Assembly (NCBI GenBank): GCA_046295655.1
Contig: JBKBMT010000045.1
Span: 1-23,076 of the forward strand
Length of the DNA: 23,076 nt
Direction of reading: 5' to 3'
Origin: JBKBMT01 sp046295655
GTDB taxonomy: Bacteria > Pseudomonadota > Alphaproteobacteria > Rhodobacterales > Rhodobacteraceae
Part shown: piece by piece, positions 7,550 to 15,307 of the stretch
Position numbering within the stretch: the first letter of the stretch is position 1
How the letters are laid out: each line of letters starts with the position of its first letter
The notes under the pieces: model-generated
Told to the model about the DNA's origin: nothing
What the model saw: the letters and a program-made list of their open reading frames with translations, nothing else
The model's database searches: none
Made by a program: the position numbers and the translations under genes

Positions 7550-8368
7550 TCAGATGTCGCGGCCCGGTTCTCCGCCCACCGTCTCCGCCGTCGCGCGCAT
7601 GCACATCCTCCCGCCGGGCCCCCGCACCCACAGATCCGTGCCCGCCCGGCAGAGGACAGCGCCCTCGCCCAGGATCAGGGGGGCCGTCGCCCGGAAGTCG
7701 AACCGGCGCAGCGCGCCCAGATCGCGGGTGGCGCGCAGCATCAGCAACTGCGCCAGAAGCGGGCCGTGCACGACCGGACCAGGATAGCCCTCGACCCTGC
7801 GTGCGTAGTCGGCGTCATAATGGATCCGGTGACCATTGAAGGTAAGTGCCGAGTAGCGAAAGAGCAGCGTCGCGTCGAAGTCCAGCGGTTCGGGGTCCGC
7901 ATCGGGGGGCGCCGTGGGCGCTTCGGGTTGCGGGGCATCGGGTGTGTGGGCGGCCCGATAGACCAGATCCTGCCATTCGACGACAGCCACCGCACCGTCC
8001 TGCGCGATCTCGTGGCGAAGCGTGACAAAGGCCAGCGGCCCGGTCCGGCCCTCGGTGCGTCGCACCGTCTCGCATACCGTGGCGCGGCTTGCAGGCCGTC
8101 CCGCCTTGAGCGGGCGCGCGAACTCGAGCCGCCCGCCCGCCCACATCCGTCGCGGCAGGCCGAGGTCGGGAACCGGCACGCCCGGACCGCCCGGCCTTGG
8201 ATGCCCGTCACCGCCCAGCGCGGCAGGGGGCAGCGCCTGCCAGAAATAGGCCTGGTGAAAGAACGGCGGCAGAGGCGCCGCAGGATCAAAGACAAGCCCC
8301 AGCGTCGCGGCAAGCGCCGCCCCGCGGGCCGGATCCATCACATCCTCTGCTACGATCGGTGCCGTCAC
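7550..8368 (-). CDS. HTD2/MaoC-type acyl-CoA hydratase (mesaconyl-C4-CoA hydratase-like)
   Basis: This 272-residue protein belongs to the two-hot-dog hydratase group (COG3777), whose members include fungal HTD2 and mesaconyl-C4-CoA hydratase. The N-terminal hot-dog half (about 1-140) has 'WAGGRLEFARPLKAGRPA'. A proline-rich linker (142-160) follows. The C-terminal half carries the family signature LTFNGHRIHYD (175-185), with N178 and H183 in the active site, followed by 'YPGPVVHGPLLAQLLM'. The substrate is probably a branched or dicarboxylic enoyl-CoA, but cannot be fixed from sequence. The start is uncertain. GTG at 8368 is preferred because AGGTGG lies just upstream and it restores the conserved helix before 'DPARGAALAATL'; ATG at 8338 is the alternative. 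It is a single gene, divergent from the LPS unit, with no CoA-pathway partner beside it. Confidence 0.82.
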   Translation of the reverse strand: MTAPIVAEDVMDPARGAALAATLGLVFDPAAPLPPFFHQAYFWQALPPAALGGDGHPRPGGPGVPVPDLGLPRRMWAGGRLEFARPLKAGRPASRATVCETVRRTEGRTGPLAFVTLRHEIAQDGAVAVVEWQDLVYRAAHTPDAPQPEAPTAPPDADPEPLDFDATLLFRYSALTFNGHRIHYDADYARRVEGYPGPVVHGPLLAQLLMLRATRDLGALRRFDFRATAPLILGEGAVLCRAGTDLWVRGPGGRMCMRATAETVGGEPGRDI

Positions 8369-8410
8369 CCCACCTGCATGACAGCCAGGGCCCGCCCGGG
8401 CAAGTGATGC

Positions 8411-8439
8411 TTGACGCGCCGGGGCCGATCCCCGAGGTT
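8411..8439 (+). promoter_or_regulatory. Weak candidate promoter for the DUF4170-waaA-like-lpxK unit
   Basis: TTGACG (8411-8416) is an excellent -35 for this group of bacteria. However, 17 bases later the -10 position reads only GAGGTT (8434-8439). It lies 31 bases before the DUF4170 start codon, in the 101-base divergent gap. The call rests on the -35 and the position. Confidence 0.2.
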
Positions 8440-8469
8440 GCCGGCGCAACCGCAAACCGGAGTCTCGCG

Positions 8470-8715
8470 ATGACCCAGCGCCTGCATCTCGTATTCGGCG
8501 GCGAACTCGTCGATCCGGCCGGCACCGAATTCCGCGACGTCGATGCAATTCACGTCGTCGGCCTGTTTCCGGACTATGCCTCGGCCTATGCCGCATGGAA
8601 GCGCGAGGCCCAGCGAACGGTGGACAGCGCCGTGACCCGCTATTTCATCGCGCATCTGCACCGCCTGCACGACGAACAGCAGCCCGCCGGCCCGACCTCC
8701 GAACTCGGCCTTTGA
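8470..8715 (+). CDS. DUF4170 domain protein
   Basis: This 81-residue protein of unknown function fits DUF4170, an alphaproteobacterial family usually found beside lipid A/Kdo genes. Visible features are 'LHLVFGGELVDP' near the start and 'GLFPDYASAYAAWKREAQRTVDSAVTRYFIAHLHRL' in the middle, here split as GLFPDYASAYAAWK and AVTRYFIAHLHRL. No signal peptide or membrane segment is seen. The start is ATG at 8470, with CGGAG eight bases before it. An in-frame ATG at 8407 would add 21 residues that do not look conserved. The next gene starts 14 bases after its stop, and lpxK overlaps that gene, so these three are probably one transcript for outer-membrane lipid A work. Confidence 0.82.
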   Translation: MTQRLHLVFGGELVDPAGTEFRDVDAIHVVGLFPDYASAYAAWKREAQRTVDSAVTRYFIAHLHRLHDEQQPAGPTSELGL

Positions 8716-8729
8716 GGCGCCCGCAACCG

Positions 8730-9944
8730 ATGCAGACGGGGCTTGCGCACAGGCTGTGGCGTCTGACCGGGAAGTCCGCGGATGACGGCACGGGCTCGGG
8801 CCCGGACTCAGGTCGGAGCGGACAAGGTCCGGTCGTCCTGCTGTATGCCGGATCGGCGGAGACCGCGCGCGGCCTTGTCGCGCTTGCTGCCGGACTGCGC
8901 GCCGCCGAACCTGCCGTCGAACTGGTTTTCGCTGGCTCCCCGGGCCTCCAGGGTGTCGCCGGCCTGCCGGCACCGCTCGAAGTGCCGACCGTTGGCAGTG
9001 CGAGCGCGGAGCGCTTCCTTCGCGATCTGGCGCCGGCGCTCTGCATCGTTGCGGGCGGTGCCCTGCCGCCGCGCCTCCTGTCCGAGGCAGGTCGGCTCGG
9101 GATCCCGCTTATGGCGGTCGAGGCCGGGCCACCACGGCTCACGGCGTCGCGCTGGTGGCCCGGGCTGCTGTCGGGGATCGTTCAGACGTTCGGCGCGGTC
9201 TTCGTGACCGACAGTGCCGCAGAACTCGCATGGCGACGCGCGGGCGTACGGAAAGGGATCGTGAGGATCGCCGGGAGGCTCGAGGAACCCAGCCACGCCC
9301 TGCCTCATAACGAGGCAGAACGGGCAGCACTGGCGCGAGTGTTCGGCACCCGGCCGCTCTGGCTGGCGGCCTGCGTTCCGCCGGCAGAGGATGCGCTCGT
9401 CGCCGCAGCCCATCAGGAGGCCTTGCGCATGGCGCACCGGCTTCTGCTGATCGTCGTGCCTGACGATCCGTCGCGTGCCGACGCCCTTGCCGCCAGCCTG
9501 ACCGAGGTGCACGGGCTGAGCGTCGCCCGCCGCGGCCTCGAGGAGGAGCCCGGAGAGGAGACGCAGGTCTATCTCGCCGACACCGAGGGGGAACTGGGGC
9601 TCTGGCTTCGGCTGGCGCCGGTCGTTTGGATGGGCGGCACCCATGCCGGGCCGTCCGGCCAGTGTCACCCCTTCGCCGCCGCAGCGTTGGGTGCCGCGAT
9701 CCTGCACGGCCCGGTGTCAGCGCCCCATGCGCTCGCCTACGACCGCCTGCGCCGGGCAGGGGCAAGCCGCCTGGTCCGCAGCCCGGCGGCGCTGGGCGAG
9801 GCGGTGGGCGACCTTCTTTCTCCGGACAGGACGGCACGGCTGGCACAGGCAGCATGGGACGTGATCTCGCAGGGCGCGCAGGCGACGGCCGAGGCAGTGG
9901 CCACGGCGCGACGCCTGTTGCACGCGACGGGGCCCGCCGCATGA
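8730..9944 (+). CDS. Kdo-transferase (WaaA/KdtA)-like GT-B protein, apparently degenerate
   Basis: This 404-residue protein aligns along its length with 3-deoxy-D-manno-octulosonate transferases, inner-membrane enzymes that add Kdo from CMP-Kdo to lipid A precursor. Recognisable parts are the N-terminal Rossmann block LLYAGSAE (37-44, where the family has 'HAASVGE'), 'GIPLMAVEA' (124-132), 'RIAGRLEEP' (179-187) and the C-terminal 'AAALGAAILHGP' (317-328). Several key sites differ. The 'ESELWPN' acidic pair reads AGGALPP (108-114), the CMP-binding 'GHNPLEPAALG' reads QCHPFAAAALG (311-321, Glu to Ala316), and the usual N-terminal membrane anchor is missing. Only the first Glu (E44) is kept. It ends in a 4-base overlap with lpxK. 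It may be a non-catalytic or altered-function relative; a regular WaaA would be expected elsewhere. Confidence 0.75.
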   Translation: MQTGLAHRLWRLTGKSADDGTGSGPDSGRSGQGPVVLLYAGSAETARGLVALAAGLRAAEPAVELVFAGSPGLQGVAGLPAPLEVPTVGSASAERFLRDLAPALCIVAGGALPPRLLSEAGRLGIPLMAVEAGPPRLTASRWWPGLLSGIVQTFGAVFVTDSAAELAWRRAGVRKGIVRIAGRLEEPSHALPHNEAERAALARVFGTRPLWLAACVPPAEDALVAAAHQEALRMAHRLLLIVVPDDPSRADALAASLTEVHGLSVARRGLEEEPGEETQVYLADTEGELGLWLRLAPVVWMGGTHAGPSGQCHPFAAAALGAAILHGPVSAPHALAYDRLRRAGASRLVRSPAALGEAVGDLLSPDRTARLAQAAWDVISQGAQATAEAVATARRLLHATGPAA

Positions 9945-10951
9945 TCGCCCGCGCACCGGCGTTCTGGTTCACGCCGCCCGATCGGCCGGCGCCGGCGGCG
10001 CGGCTGCTGGCACCTCTGGGGGCCCTCTTTGCTGCGGCGACGGCGCGCCGGGTGGCACGGCCGGCCGATCATCGCGCCGGGGTGCCTGTCGTCTGCGCCG
10101 GCAACCTGAACGTCGGCGGCACCGGCAAGACGCCGGCGGCGATCCTGCTGGCCGAAAGGATCGCGGCACGGGGGCTGCGCGCCGCGGTGGTCAGCCGCGG
10201 TCACGGCGGACGGCTTGACGGACCGGTGGCCGTGGACCCGCGCCGGCATGGTTCCGCCGATGTCGGCGACGAACCCCTGCTGCTGGCAGCCTTCGCCCCC
10301 GTCGTCGTCTCGCGCGACCGGGCGGCCGGGGTGAAGATGGCCGAGGCGCAGGGCGCGCAGGCGGTGATCCTGGATGACGGGCACCAGAATCCGGCGGTGG
10401 CCAAGGATCTGTCGCTGGTTCTGGTGGATGCGGCGCGGGGGTTCGGGAACGGACGCTGCCTTCCGGCGGGACCGTTGCGCGAACCGGTGGCCGCGGGATT
10501 GGCGCGGGCCGATCTGGTGCTTTCGGTCGGCGAGGCGGCGGCGCAGGAGGCGTTCCTTGCGCGGTGGCGGGATGCCCTGTGCGGCGTTCCGGTCCTGCGC
10601 GCGCGGCTTGCACCACTTCCGACAGGGATGGACTGGAAGGGAACCCGGGTTCTGGCATTCGCCGGCATCGGACATCCCGAGCGGTTCTTTGCCACCCTGC
10701 GCCACCTTGGTGCCGATGTGGCCGGCACGGTGGCGCTGGGCGATCATCAGCCGCTGGCGCCGGCGCTCCTCAGCCGCCTGCAGGCCAGCGCAGCAGCGCT
10801 CGGTGCCCGGCTGGTCACCACCGAGAAGGACGCAGTCCGGTTGCCGCCGGCATTGCGGACCGAGGTGCTGACCCTGCCGGTCCGGCTGGTGCTCGACGAC
10901 GCCGCACCGCTCGAGGCCGCGCTGGACCGGCTGTTCAGTCCTGCGCCCTGA
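9941..10951 (+). CDS. lpxK: Tetraacyldisaccharide 4'-kinase
   Basis: LpxK phosphorylates the 4' position of the lipid A disaccharide precursor using ATP, at the inner membrane. The protein has 336 residues, normal for the family. Seen in order are an N-terminal hydrophobic/amphipathic stretch (about 17-35) that fits the membrane-binding helix, the P-loop GNLNVGGTGKTP at 54-65, the VSRGHGG block at 84-90, GDEP at 109-112, the ILDDGHQNP block at 143-151 holding the catalytic Asp region, and TTEKDAVRLP near the C-terminus. The start codon overlaps the stop of the Kdo-transferase-like gene (ATGA at 9941-9944), so the two are translationally coupled. The last 17 bases overlap the 3' end of the ABC permease gene on the other strand. 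Confidence 0.96.
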   Translation: MIARAPAFWFTPPDRPAPAARLLAPLGALFAAATARRVARPADHRAGVPVVCAGNLNVGGTGKTPAAILLAERIAARGLRAAVVSRGHGGRLDGPVAVDPRRHGSADVGDEPLLLAAFAPVVVSRDRAAGVKMAEAQGAQAVILDDGHQNPAVAKDLSLVLVDAARGFGNGRCLPAGPLREPVAAGLARADLVLSVGEAAAQEAFLARWRDALCGVPVLRARLAPLPTGMDWKGTRVLAFAGIGHPERFFATLRHLGADVAGTVALGDHQPLAPALLSRLQASAAALGARLVTTEKDAVRLPPALRTEVLTLPVRLVLDDAAPLEAALDRLFSPAP

Positions 10952-13469
10952 GCACCTGCGCCGGCCGCGACGACAACGGGCGCAAGGCGAAGCCAAGCCC
11001 GGCGGCCAGAACCGCGATCACGCCGCCCAGCACGATGGCGATGGCCGAAACCGGCTCGAACGCAAAGGTCGTCTGCATCACGAACCGCATGACCGCCCAG
11101 CCGGCCAGACCGCCGGCCGCGATCGCGACCGCCCCCGCGGCCGCACCCATCAGGGCCGACCGCAGCGCGAAGGATGCAAGGATGCGCCCGCGGGTCGCGC
11201 CCAGCGTCTTGAGCACCGCCGCCTCGAAGACCCGCGCACGTTCGCCCGCCGCCGCCGCGCCGATCAGCACCATGAACCCGGTCAGGAGGGTGGCACCGGC
11301 AGCCCATGTGGTCGCCGCCGCGATCGCCTGAAGCGCCTCGGTCACCCGGTCCACGGCATCCCGCACCCGGATGGCCGTGATGTTCGGAAAGGCGCCGGAC
11401 AGCTCGCGCAGCAGCCTGCCCTCTGCCTCGGGATCGGCATAGACGGTGGCGATATGGGTATGCGGCGCGCCTCGGAGCGCATTCGGGCTGAGCGCCATGA
11501 TGAACCCGAGGCCGCCGGCCGAGAAATCCACCGCGCGGAAGCTCGTGATCTCGCCCTCGATGTCGCGGCCAAGGATGTTGACCGTGATCCTGTCGCCCAG
11601 CACCAGCCCCAGTTCGCGGCCCTCGTTCGCGCCGAAGGAAATCTGCACCGGGCCGTCGTGATCGGCCGGCCACCAGGCCCCTTCGGTGACGGTCGTCCCC
11701 TCGGGCGGGGCGTCGGAATAGGTCACGCCCCGGTCGCCGCGCAGGACCCAGTGGTCGCCGGCCACCTCGGCCGCGGGCCGGCCGTTGATCCGGGTCAGTA
11801 TGCCGCGGAGCATCGGCGCGCTTTCGACCCTCGACACTGCCGGATCGGCATCGAGCCTTGCCAGGAACGTCTCGATCTGGTCGGGCTGGATGTCGAGGAT
11901 GAAATAGGCCGGGGCACGGGCCGGCACGTCGCGGTCGATCGCTGCGCGCAGGTTGGCATCGATCTGCCCGACGGTGGCGAGAACCGCAAGCCCGAGGCCA
12001 AGCGACAGGATGACCGAGCCGGTTTCCTGTCCCGGCCCGCCGACGGCCGACAGCGCCAGCCGCAGCGCCGGCCGCCCGCGCGCCATGCGCGACCGCGCCG
12101 CCGCGCGCGCCAGCCGGCGAACCAGAAGCGCCGCCGCCACCAGCACGACAAGCGCCGAGGCAATCCCCGCCGCCGACCAGAGCGCCAGCAGCGGCACGCC
12201 CGAGAACAGGGCCGCACCGCCCACCAGGATCGCGGCAAGGCCCGCGGTCGCAAGAACCCAGGCAAGCTGGGGCCGGCCGGTCCCGCGCCCCGCAGCCTCG
12301 CGATACAGTGCAGCGGCCCGGATCCGCGCGGTGCGCGCAAGCGGCCAGAGCGTGAACAGAAGCGCCGTCAGGATGCCGTAGAAGGCCGCCTCCATCAGCG
12401 GGACCGGCCAGGGCGCGAATACCGCAGGAACCGGCAGCACGGCGCCCAGCAGCGGCGCCAGCACAACCGGCAGGCCACCGCCAAGGATCAGACCGATGGC
12501 CACGCCCAGCAGTGTCAGCGCACCGATCTGGAGCAGATAGACCAGAAACACCAGCCGCTGTTCGGCGCCGAGCGTCCGCAGCGTCGCGATGGTCTCGGTC
12601 TTTCGTGCCAGATAGGCGCGCACCGCCGCCGACACGCCGACCCCGCCGACTGCCAGCCCGGCAAGGCCGACCAGCACCAGGAAGGCACCGATCCGTTCGA
12701 CGAAGCGTTCGATCCCGGGTGCCGCACGGGTGCGGTCCTGCCACCGCAGGCCTGTATCGCGGAAGGCGGCCACGGCCTGATCCCGGATCGCGGCCAGATC
12801 GGCCCCAGGCGGCAGCAGCAGGCGATACTTGGTCTCGTAAAGCGTGCCAGGCCCGATCAGCCCGGATTCCGCCAGAGCCGCGGTGCGCACGATGGTCCGG
12901 GGGCCAAGCCCGAAGCCGCCGGCCGCGCTGTCCGGTTCGGCAAGCAGCGCCGCGGTCAGCACGAATGGCTGAAGCCCGAGGCGGAACTCGTCCCCGACCG
13001 AAAGCCCCAGCCGGTCCACCAGCACACTGTCCATCACCGCACCGGGCAGACCGTGGCGCCCGTCCAGCGCCGATGCGAGGCTGATCGCCGGGTCGAGTTC
13101 CACCGTGCCGACCAGCGGATAGGCGTCATCGACCGCCTTGACCTGCGTGAGCCCGCGCTCGGCCGTCTCGCCTTCGCCCACGACCGCCATGGAGCGGAAA
13201 TCGACCACCTCGGACACCCGCGCTGCCGTGCGGGCCATGAAGGCGCGTTCGTCGTCCGACGCGAAGCGATAGGTGAATTCCATCTGCGCATCGCCGCCCA
13301 GAAGGATCGCCCCCTGTTCCGACAGGCCCGCCTGGATCGAGGCGCGCACGACACCGACCGCGGCGATCGCGGCGACCCCCAGCGCGAGGCAGGCAAGGAA
13401 GATGCGGAAACCCGCCAGACCGCCGCGCAGTTCGCGCCGGGCAAGCCGGAAGGCAAGGGCCAGCGTCAT
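10935..13469 (-). CDS. ybbP: ABC transporter permease, YbbP/FtsX family
   Basis: This 844-residue inner-membrane protein resembles E. coli YbbP (about 804 residues), a large two-module FtsX-type permease. A first membrane segment lies at about 21-42 (FRIFLACLALGVAAIAAVGV), followed by a large periplasmic domain (about 45-245). A cluster of membrane segments (about 250-510) follows, then a second periplasmic domain (about 520-715) and three C-terminal segments with the FtsX-like 'FEAAVLKTLGATRGRILASFALRSALMG' coupling region. The related first copy reads 'RKTETIATLRTLGAEQRLVF'. The start is at 13469, 37 bases after the ATPase gene stop. The ybbA-ybbP pair divergent from tesA repeats the E. coli order. 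The transported substrate is unknown; the family acts on lipids, lipoproteins or periplasmic machinery. Confidence 0.9.
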   Translation of the reverse strand: MTLALAFRLARRELRGGLAGFRIFLACLALGVAAIAAVGVVRASIQAGLSEQGAILLGGDAQMEFTYRFASDDERAFMARTAARVSEVVDFRSMAVVGEGETAERGLTQVKAVDDAYPLVGTVELDPAISLASALDGRHGLPGAVMDSVLVDRLGLSVGDEFRLGLQPFVLTAALLAEPDSAAGGFGLGPRTIVRTAALAESGLIGPGTLYETKYRLLLPPGADLAAIRDQAVAAFRDTGLRWQDRTRAAPGIERFVERIGAFLVLVGLAGLAVGGVGVSAAVRAYLARKTETIATLRTLGAEQRLVFLVYLLQIGALTLLGVAIGLILGGGLPVVLAPLLGAVLPVPAVFAPWPVPLMEAAFYGILTALLFTLWPLARTARIRAAALYREAAGRGTGRPQLAWVLATAGLAAILVGGAALFSGVPLLALWSAAGIASALVVLVAAALLVRRLARAAARSRMARGRPALRLALSAVGGPGQETGSVILSLGLGLAVLATVGQIDANLRAAIDRDVPARAPAYFILDIQPDQIETFLARLDADPAVSRVESAPMLRGILTRINGRPAAEVAGDHWVLRGDRGVTYSDAPPEGTTVTEGAWWPADHDGPVQISFGANEGRELGLVLGDRITVNILGRDIEGEITSFRAVDFSAGGLGFIMALSPNALRGAPHTHIATVYADPEAEGRLLRELSGAFPNITAIRVRDAVDRVTEALQAIAAATTWAAGATLLTGFMVLIGAAAAGERARVFEAAVLKTLGATRGRILASFALRSALMGAAAGAVAIAAGGLAGWAVMRFVMQTTFAFEPVSAIAIVLGGVIAVLAAGLGFALRPLSSRPAQVLRAQD

Positions 13470-13506
13470 GGCCGCGCGCCCGGGCCGGTGCGATCCGTCC
13501 GATATC

Positions 13507-14202
13507 TCATTCCGCCGCACTCCGCAGGCCGGCAACGTCGATCCGGCCATCCCTGAGCCGCACCACACGATCGCAACGCGCCGCCAGATCGGGCGCGTGG
13601 GTGACCAGCACCAGGGTCGCGCCATGCCGGTCGCGCAACCCGAAGAGAAGGTCCATGATCGCCTGCCCGTTCGCCCCGTCCAGATTGCCGGTCGGTTCGT
13701 CGGCCAGCAGGATCGCCGGACGCGTCACCGCCGCCCGGGCCAGCGCCACACGCTGCTGCTCGCCACCCGAAAGCTGCGCCGGGTAGTGATCCATACGTTC
13801 GCCGAGCCCCACCGCTCGCAGTTCCGCCGCGGCGCGGTCGAAGGCATCCGGGGCGCCCATCAGCTCCAGCGGCACGGCCACGTTTTCCAGCGCCGTCATG
13901 GTGGGAATCAGGTGGAAGGACTGGAACACCACCCCCATATTGCCCCTGCGGAACCGCGCCAGCGCATCCTCGTCCATCGCCGTCAGGTCGTGGCCCAGCG
14001 CGCGGACGGTGCCGCCGGTGGCCCGCTCGAGGCCGCCCATAAGCATGAGGAGCGACGATTTGCCCGACCCCGACGGACCGACCAGCCCCAGCGTCTCGCC
14101 CCGCGCGACATCAAGCGTGATGCCCCGCAGGATCTCCACCGGTCCGGCATTTCCCGCAAGGGTCAGGCGCGCATCGCGCAAGCTCAGAACCGGTTCGGTC
14201 AT
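13507..14202 (-). CDS. ybbA: ABC transporter ATP-binding protein, YbbA/LolD type
   Basis: This 231-residue ATPase energises the adjacent YbbP-type permease at the inner face of the cytoplasmic membrane. All ABC motifs are intact: Walker A GPSGSGKS (42-49), Q-loop Gln94 in VVFQSFHLIP, the signature LSGGEQQ (144-150), Walker B ILLADEP (164-170) and the switch His in VTHAPDLA. The 'MTALENVAVPLEL' stretch is typical of the MacB/LolD/YbbA group. The ATG at 14202 has AAGGA eight bases upstream. Its start codon lies next to the start region of the divergent tesA-like gene, so the two units share at most about 50 bases of control DNA. Confidence 0.95.
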   Translation of the reverse strand: MTEPVLSLRDARLTLAGNAGPVEILRGITLDVARGETLGLVGPSGSGKSSLLMLMGGLERATGGTVRALGHDLTAMDEDALARFRRGNMGVVFQSFHLIPTMTALENVAVPLELMGAPDAFDRAAAELRAVGLGERMDHYPAQLSGGEQQRVALARAAVTRPAILLADEPTGNLDGANGQAIMDLLFGLRDRHGATLVLVTHAPDLAARCDRVVRLRDGRIDVAGLRSAAE

Positions 14203-14254
14203 GGAAACTGTCCTTCGTGCCTGCCTCGGGGGTGGATATGGGGCGTTTGCCGCG

Positions 14255-14893
14255 ATGCGCAACGCCCTTCTTGCCCTGTCGCTGGCGCTTTCGGCCCCGG
14301 TCGCGGCCGAACCGATGCGCCTGGTGGCCCTGGGCGACAGTCTGACGCAGGGATACGGCCTGCCGCCCGAGGACGGATTCGTGCCCCAGCTTCAGCGCTG
14401 GCTCGCCGAGCGGGGGCGCTCGGTCGAGGTGATCAATGCCGGCGTTTCGGGCGACACCACGGCCGGCGGCAAGGCGCGGGTGGCCTGGACACTGGCGGAC
14501 GGGGCGGATGCGATGATCGTGACCCTGGGCGGAAACGACCTGTTGCGCGGGATCGCGCCCGAGGTCAGCCGCGCCAACCTCGACGCGATCCTGACCGAGG
14601 CCGCCGCCCGGGGCGTGGCGGTTCTGCTGGTCGCCATGGAGGCCCCGGGAAACTACGGGCCGCAGTACCGTGCGGCCTTCGATGCGATCTATCCCGAGCT
14701 GGCCGAGCAACATGGCGTGCTGCTGGCCGGCAACTTCCTCGGTCCCCTGATCGACGGGACAGGCGATGCCGCCGGTCTGCGGGCCTATCTGCAACCGGAC
14801 GGCATCCACCCGAACGCCCAGGGCGTCGCCCGCATTGTCGAGGGACTGGGGCCGCGCGTGCTGGAGCTGCTGGATCTGGCGGCAGGCAGCTGA
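14255..14893 (+). CDS. tesA: Periplasmic SGNH/GDSL esterase, TesA-like (arylesterase/thioesterase I)
   Basis: This 212-residue exported hydrolase is of the TesA type, acting on acyl esters or thioesters in the periplasm. The signal peptide is MRNALLALSLALSAPVAA with cleavage near AEP. All SGNH blocks are present: GDSL with nucleophile Ser29, VSGDTTAGG (block II Gly), GGND with Asn94, and DGIHPN with Asp182 and His185. The ATG at 14255 is chosen because it starts directly at the signal peptide. An in-frame ATG at 14201 would add 18 residues and overlap the ybbA start codon (CATG). The divergent tesA/ybbA-ybbP layout is the same as in E. coli. It converges on the cytochrome gene with only three bases between the stops. 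Confidence 0.93.
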   Translation: MRNALLALSLALSAPVAAEPMRLVALGDSLTQGYGLPPEDGFVPQLQRWLAERGRSVEVINAGVSGDTTAGGKARVAWTLADGADAMIVTLGGNDLLRGIAPEVSRANLDAILTEAAARGVAVLLVAMEAPGNYGPQYRAAFDAIYPELAEQHGVLLAGNFLGPLIDGTGDAAGLRAYLQPDGIHPNAQGVARIVEGLGPRVLELLDLAAGS

Positions 14894-14896
14894 GCG

Positions 14897-15307
14897 CTAG
14901 CGCTGAAGACTGCGCACGTGGTCGGCAAGCTTGACCAGACGCTCGGGCGTGGGCGTCAGGACGCCCGGGGCGGTCTCGACCAGAACCGTCCGCCCCTCCA
15001 TCAGCGGGCCGAATTCCGGCATCGGCCCCGCCCCGCGGCCCTGGGTGTAGCCATAGATCTTGCCCATCACGCGGACCTCCGGATAGACGCCCCTGTTGCG
15101 CGCCGCCAGTCGGGTCAGATCCGTGGGCGCAGGCCGCAGCCCGGTCGCCGCAGGCCCGTCGCCCCGCCCTTCGGCGCCGTGGCATGCCGCACAATAGTCG
15201 GCATAGAGCGCGCGACCGCTCAGCAGTGCCTCGCCCGCATCCGGGGAACAGCCGACCACCCCCGCCAGGCCGGCGGCCGCCGATAGGATCGCGATGACTG
15301 CCCGCAT
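14897..15307 (-). CDS. Lipoprotein class I cytochrome c
   Basis: This 136-residue exported mono-heme cytochrome has a lipoprotein signal peptide with lipobox VVGC, giving Cys20 as the lipid-anchored residue. The heme site is C39-A-A-C42-H43, and Met96 in GPMPEFG is the probable sixth ligand. The 'YADYCAACHGAEGRGDGPAATGL' pattern is typical of small cytochromes c used as periplasmic electron carriers or oxidase partners. The ATG at 15307 follows AGGAG with seven bases of spacing. It stands alone between the convergent tesA-like gene and the divergent SPOR operon. No oxidase or dehydrogenase partner lies nearby, so its redox partner is unknown. Confidence 0.9.
   Translation of the reverse strand: MRAVIAILSAAAGLAGVVGCSPDAGEALLSGRALYADYCAACHGAEGRGDGPAATGLRPAPTDLTRLAARNRGVYPEVRVMGKIYGYTQGRGAGPMPEFGPLMEGRTVLVETAPGVLTPTPERLVKLADHVRSLQR

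Noticed and set aside
11454..13556. A 700-codon open frame on the plus strand across the ABC permease
   Set aside because: The translation is low-complexity, rich in Arg, Gln, Asp and His, with no motif, while the minus strand encodes an intact YbbP-type permease.
14893..14904. Perfect 12-base palindrome AGCGCTAGCGCT between the tesA and cytochrome c stops
   Set aside because: It would form only a four-pair stem with a four-base loop and no T run; it overlaps both stop codons and can be explained by codon content.
13273..14934. Long plus-strand frame over ybbA and tesA
   Set aside because: It is out of frame with tesA and antisense to ybbA, both of which have complete family motifs.
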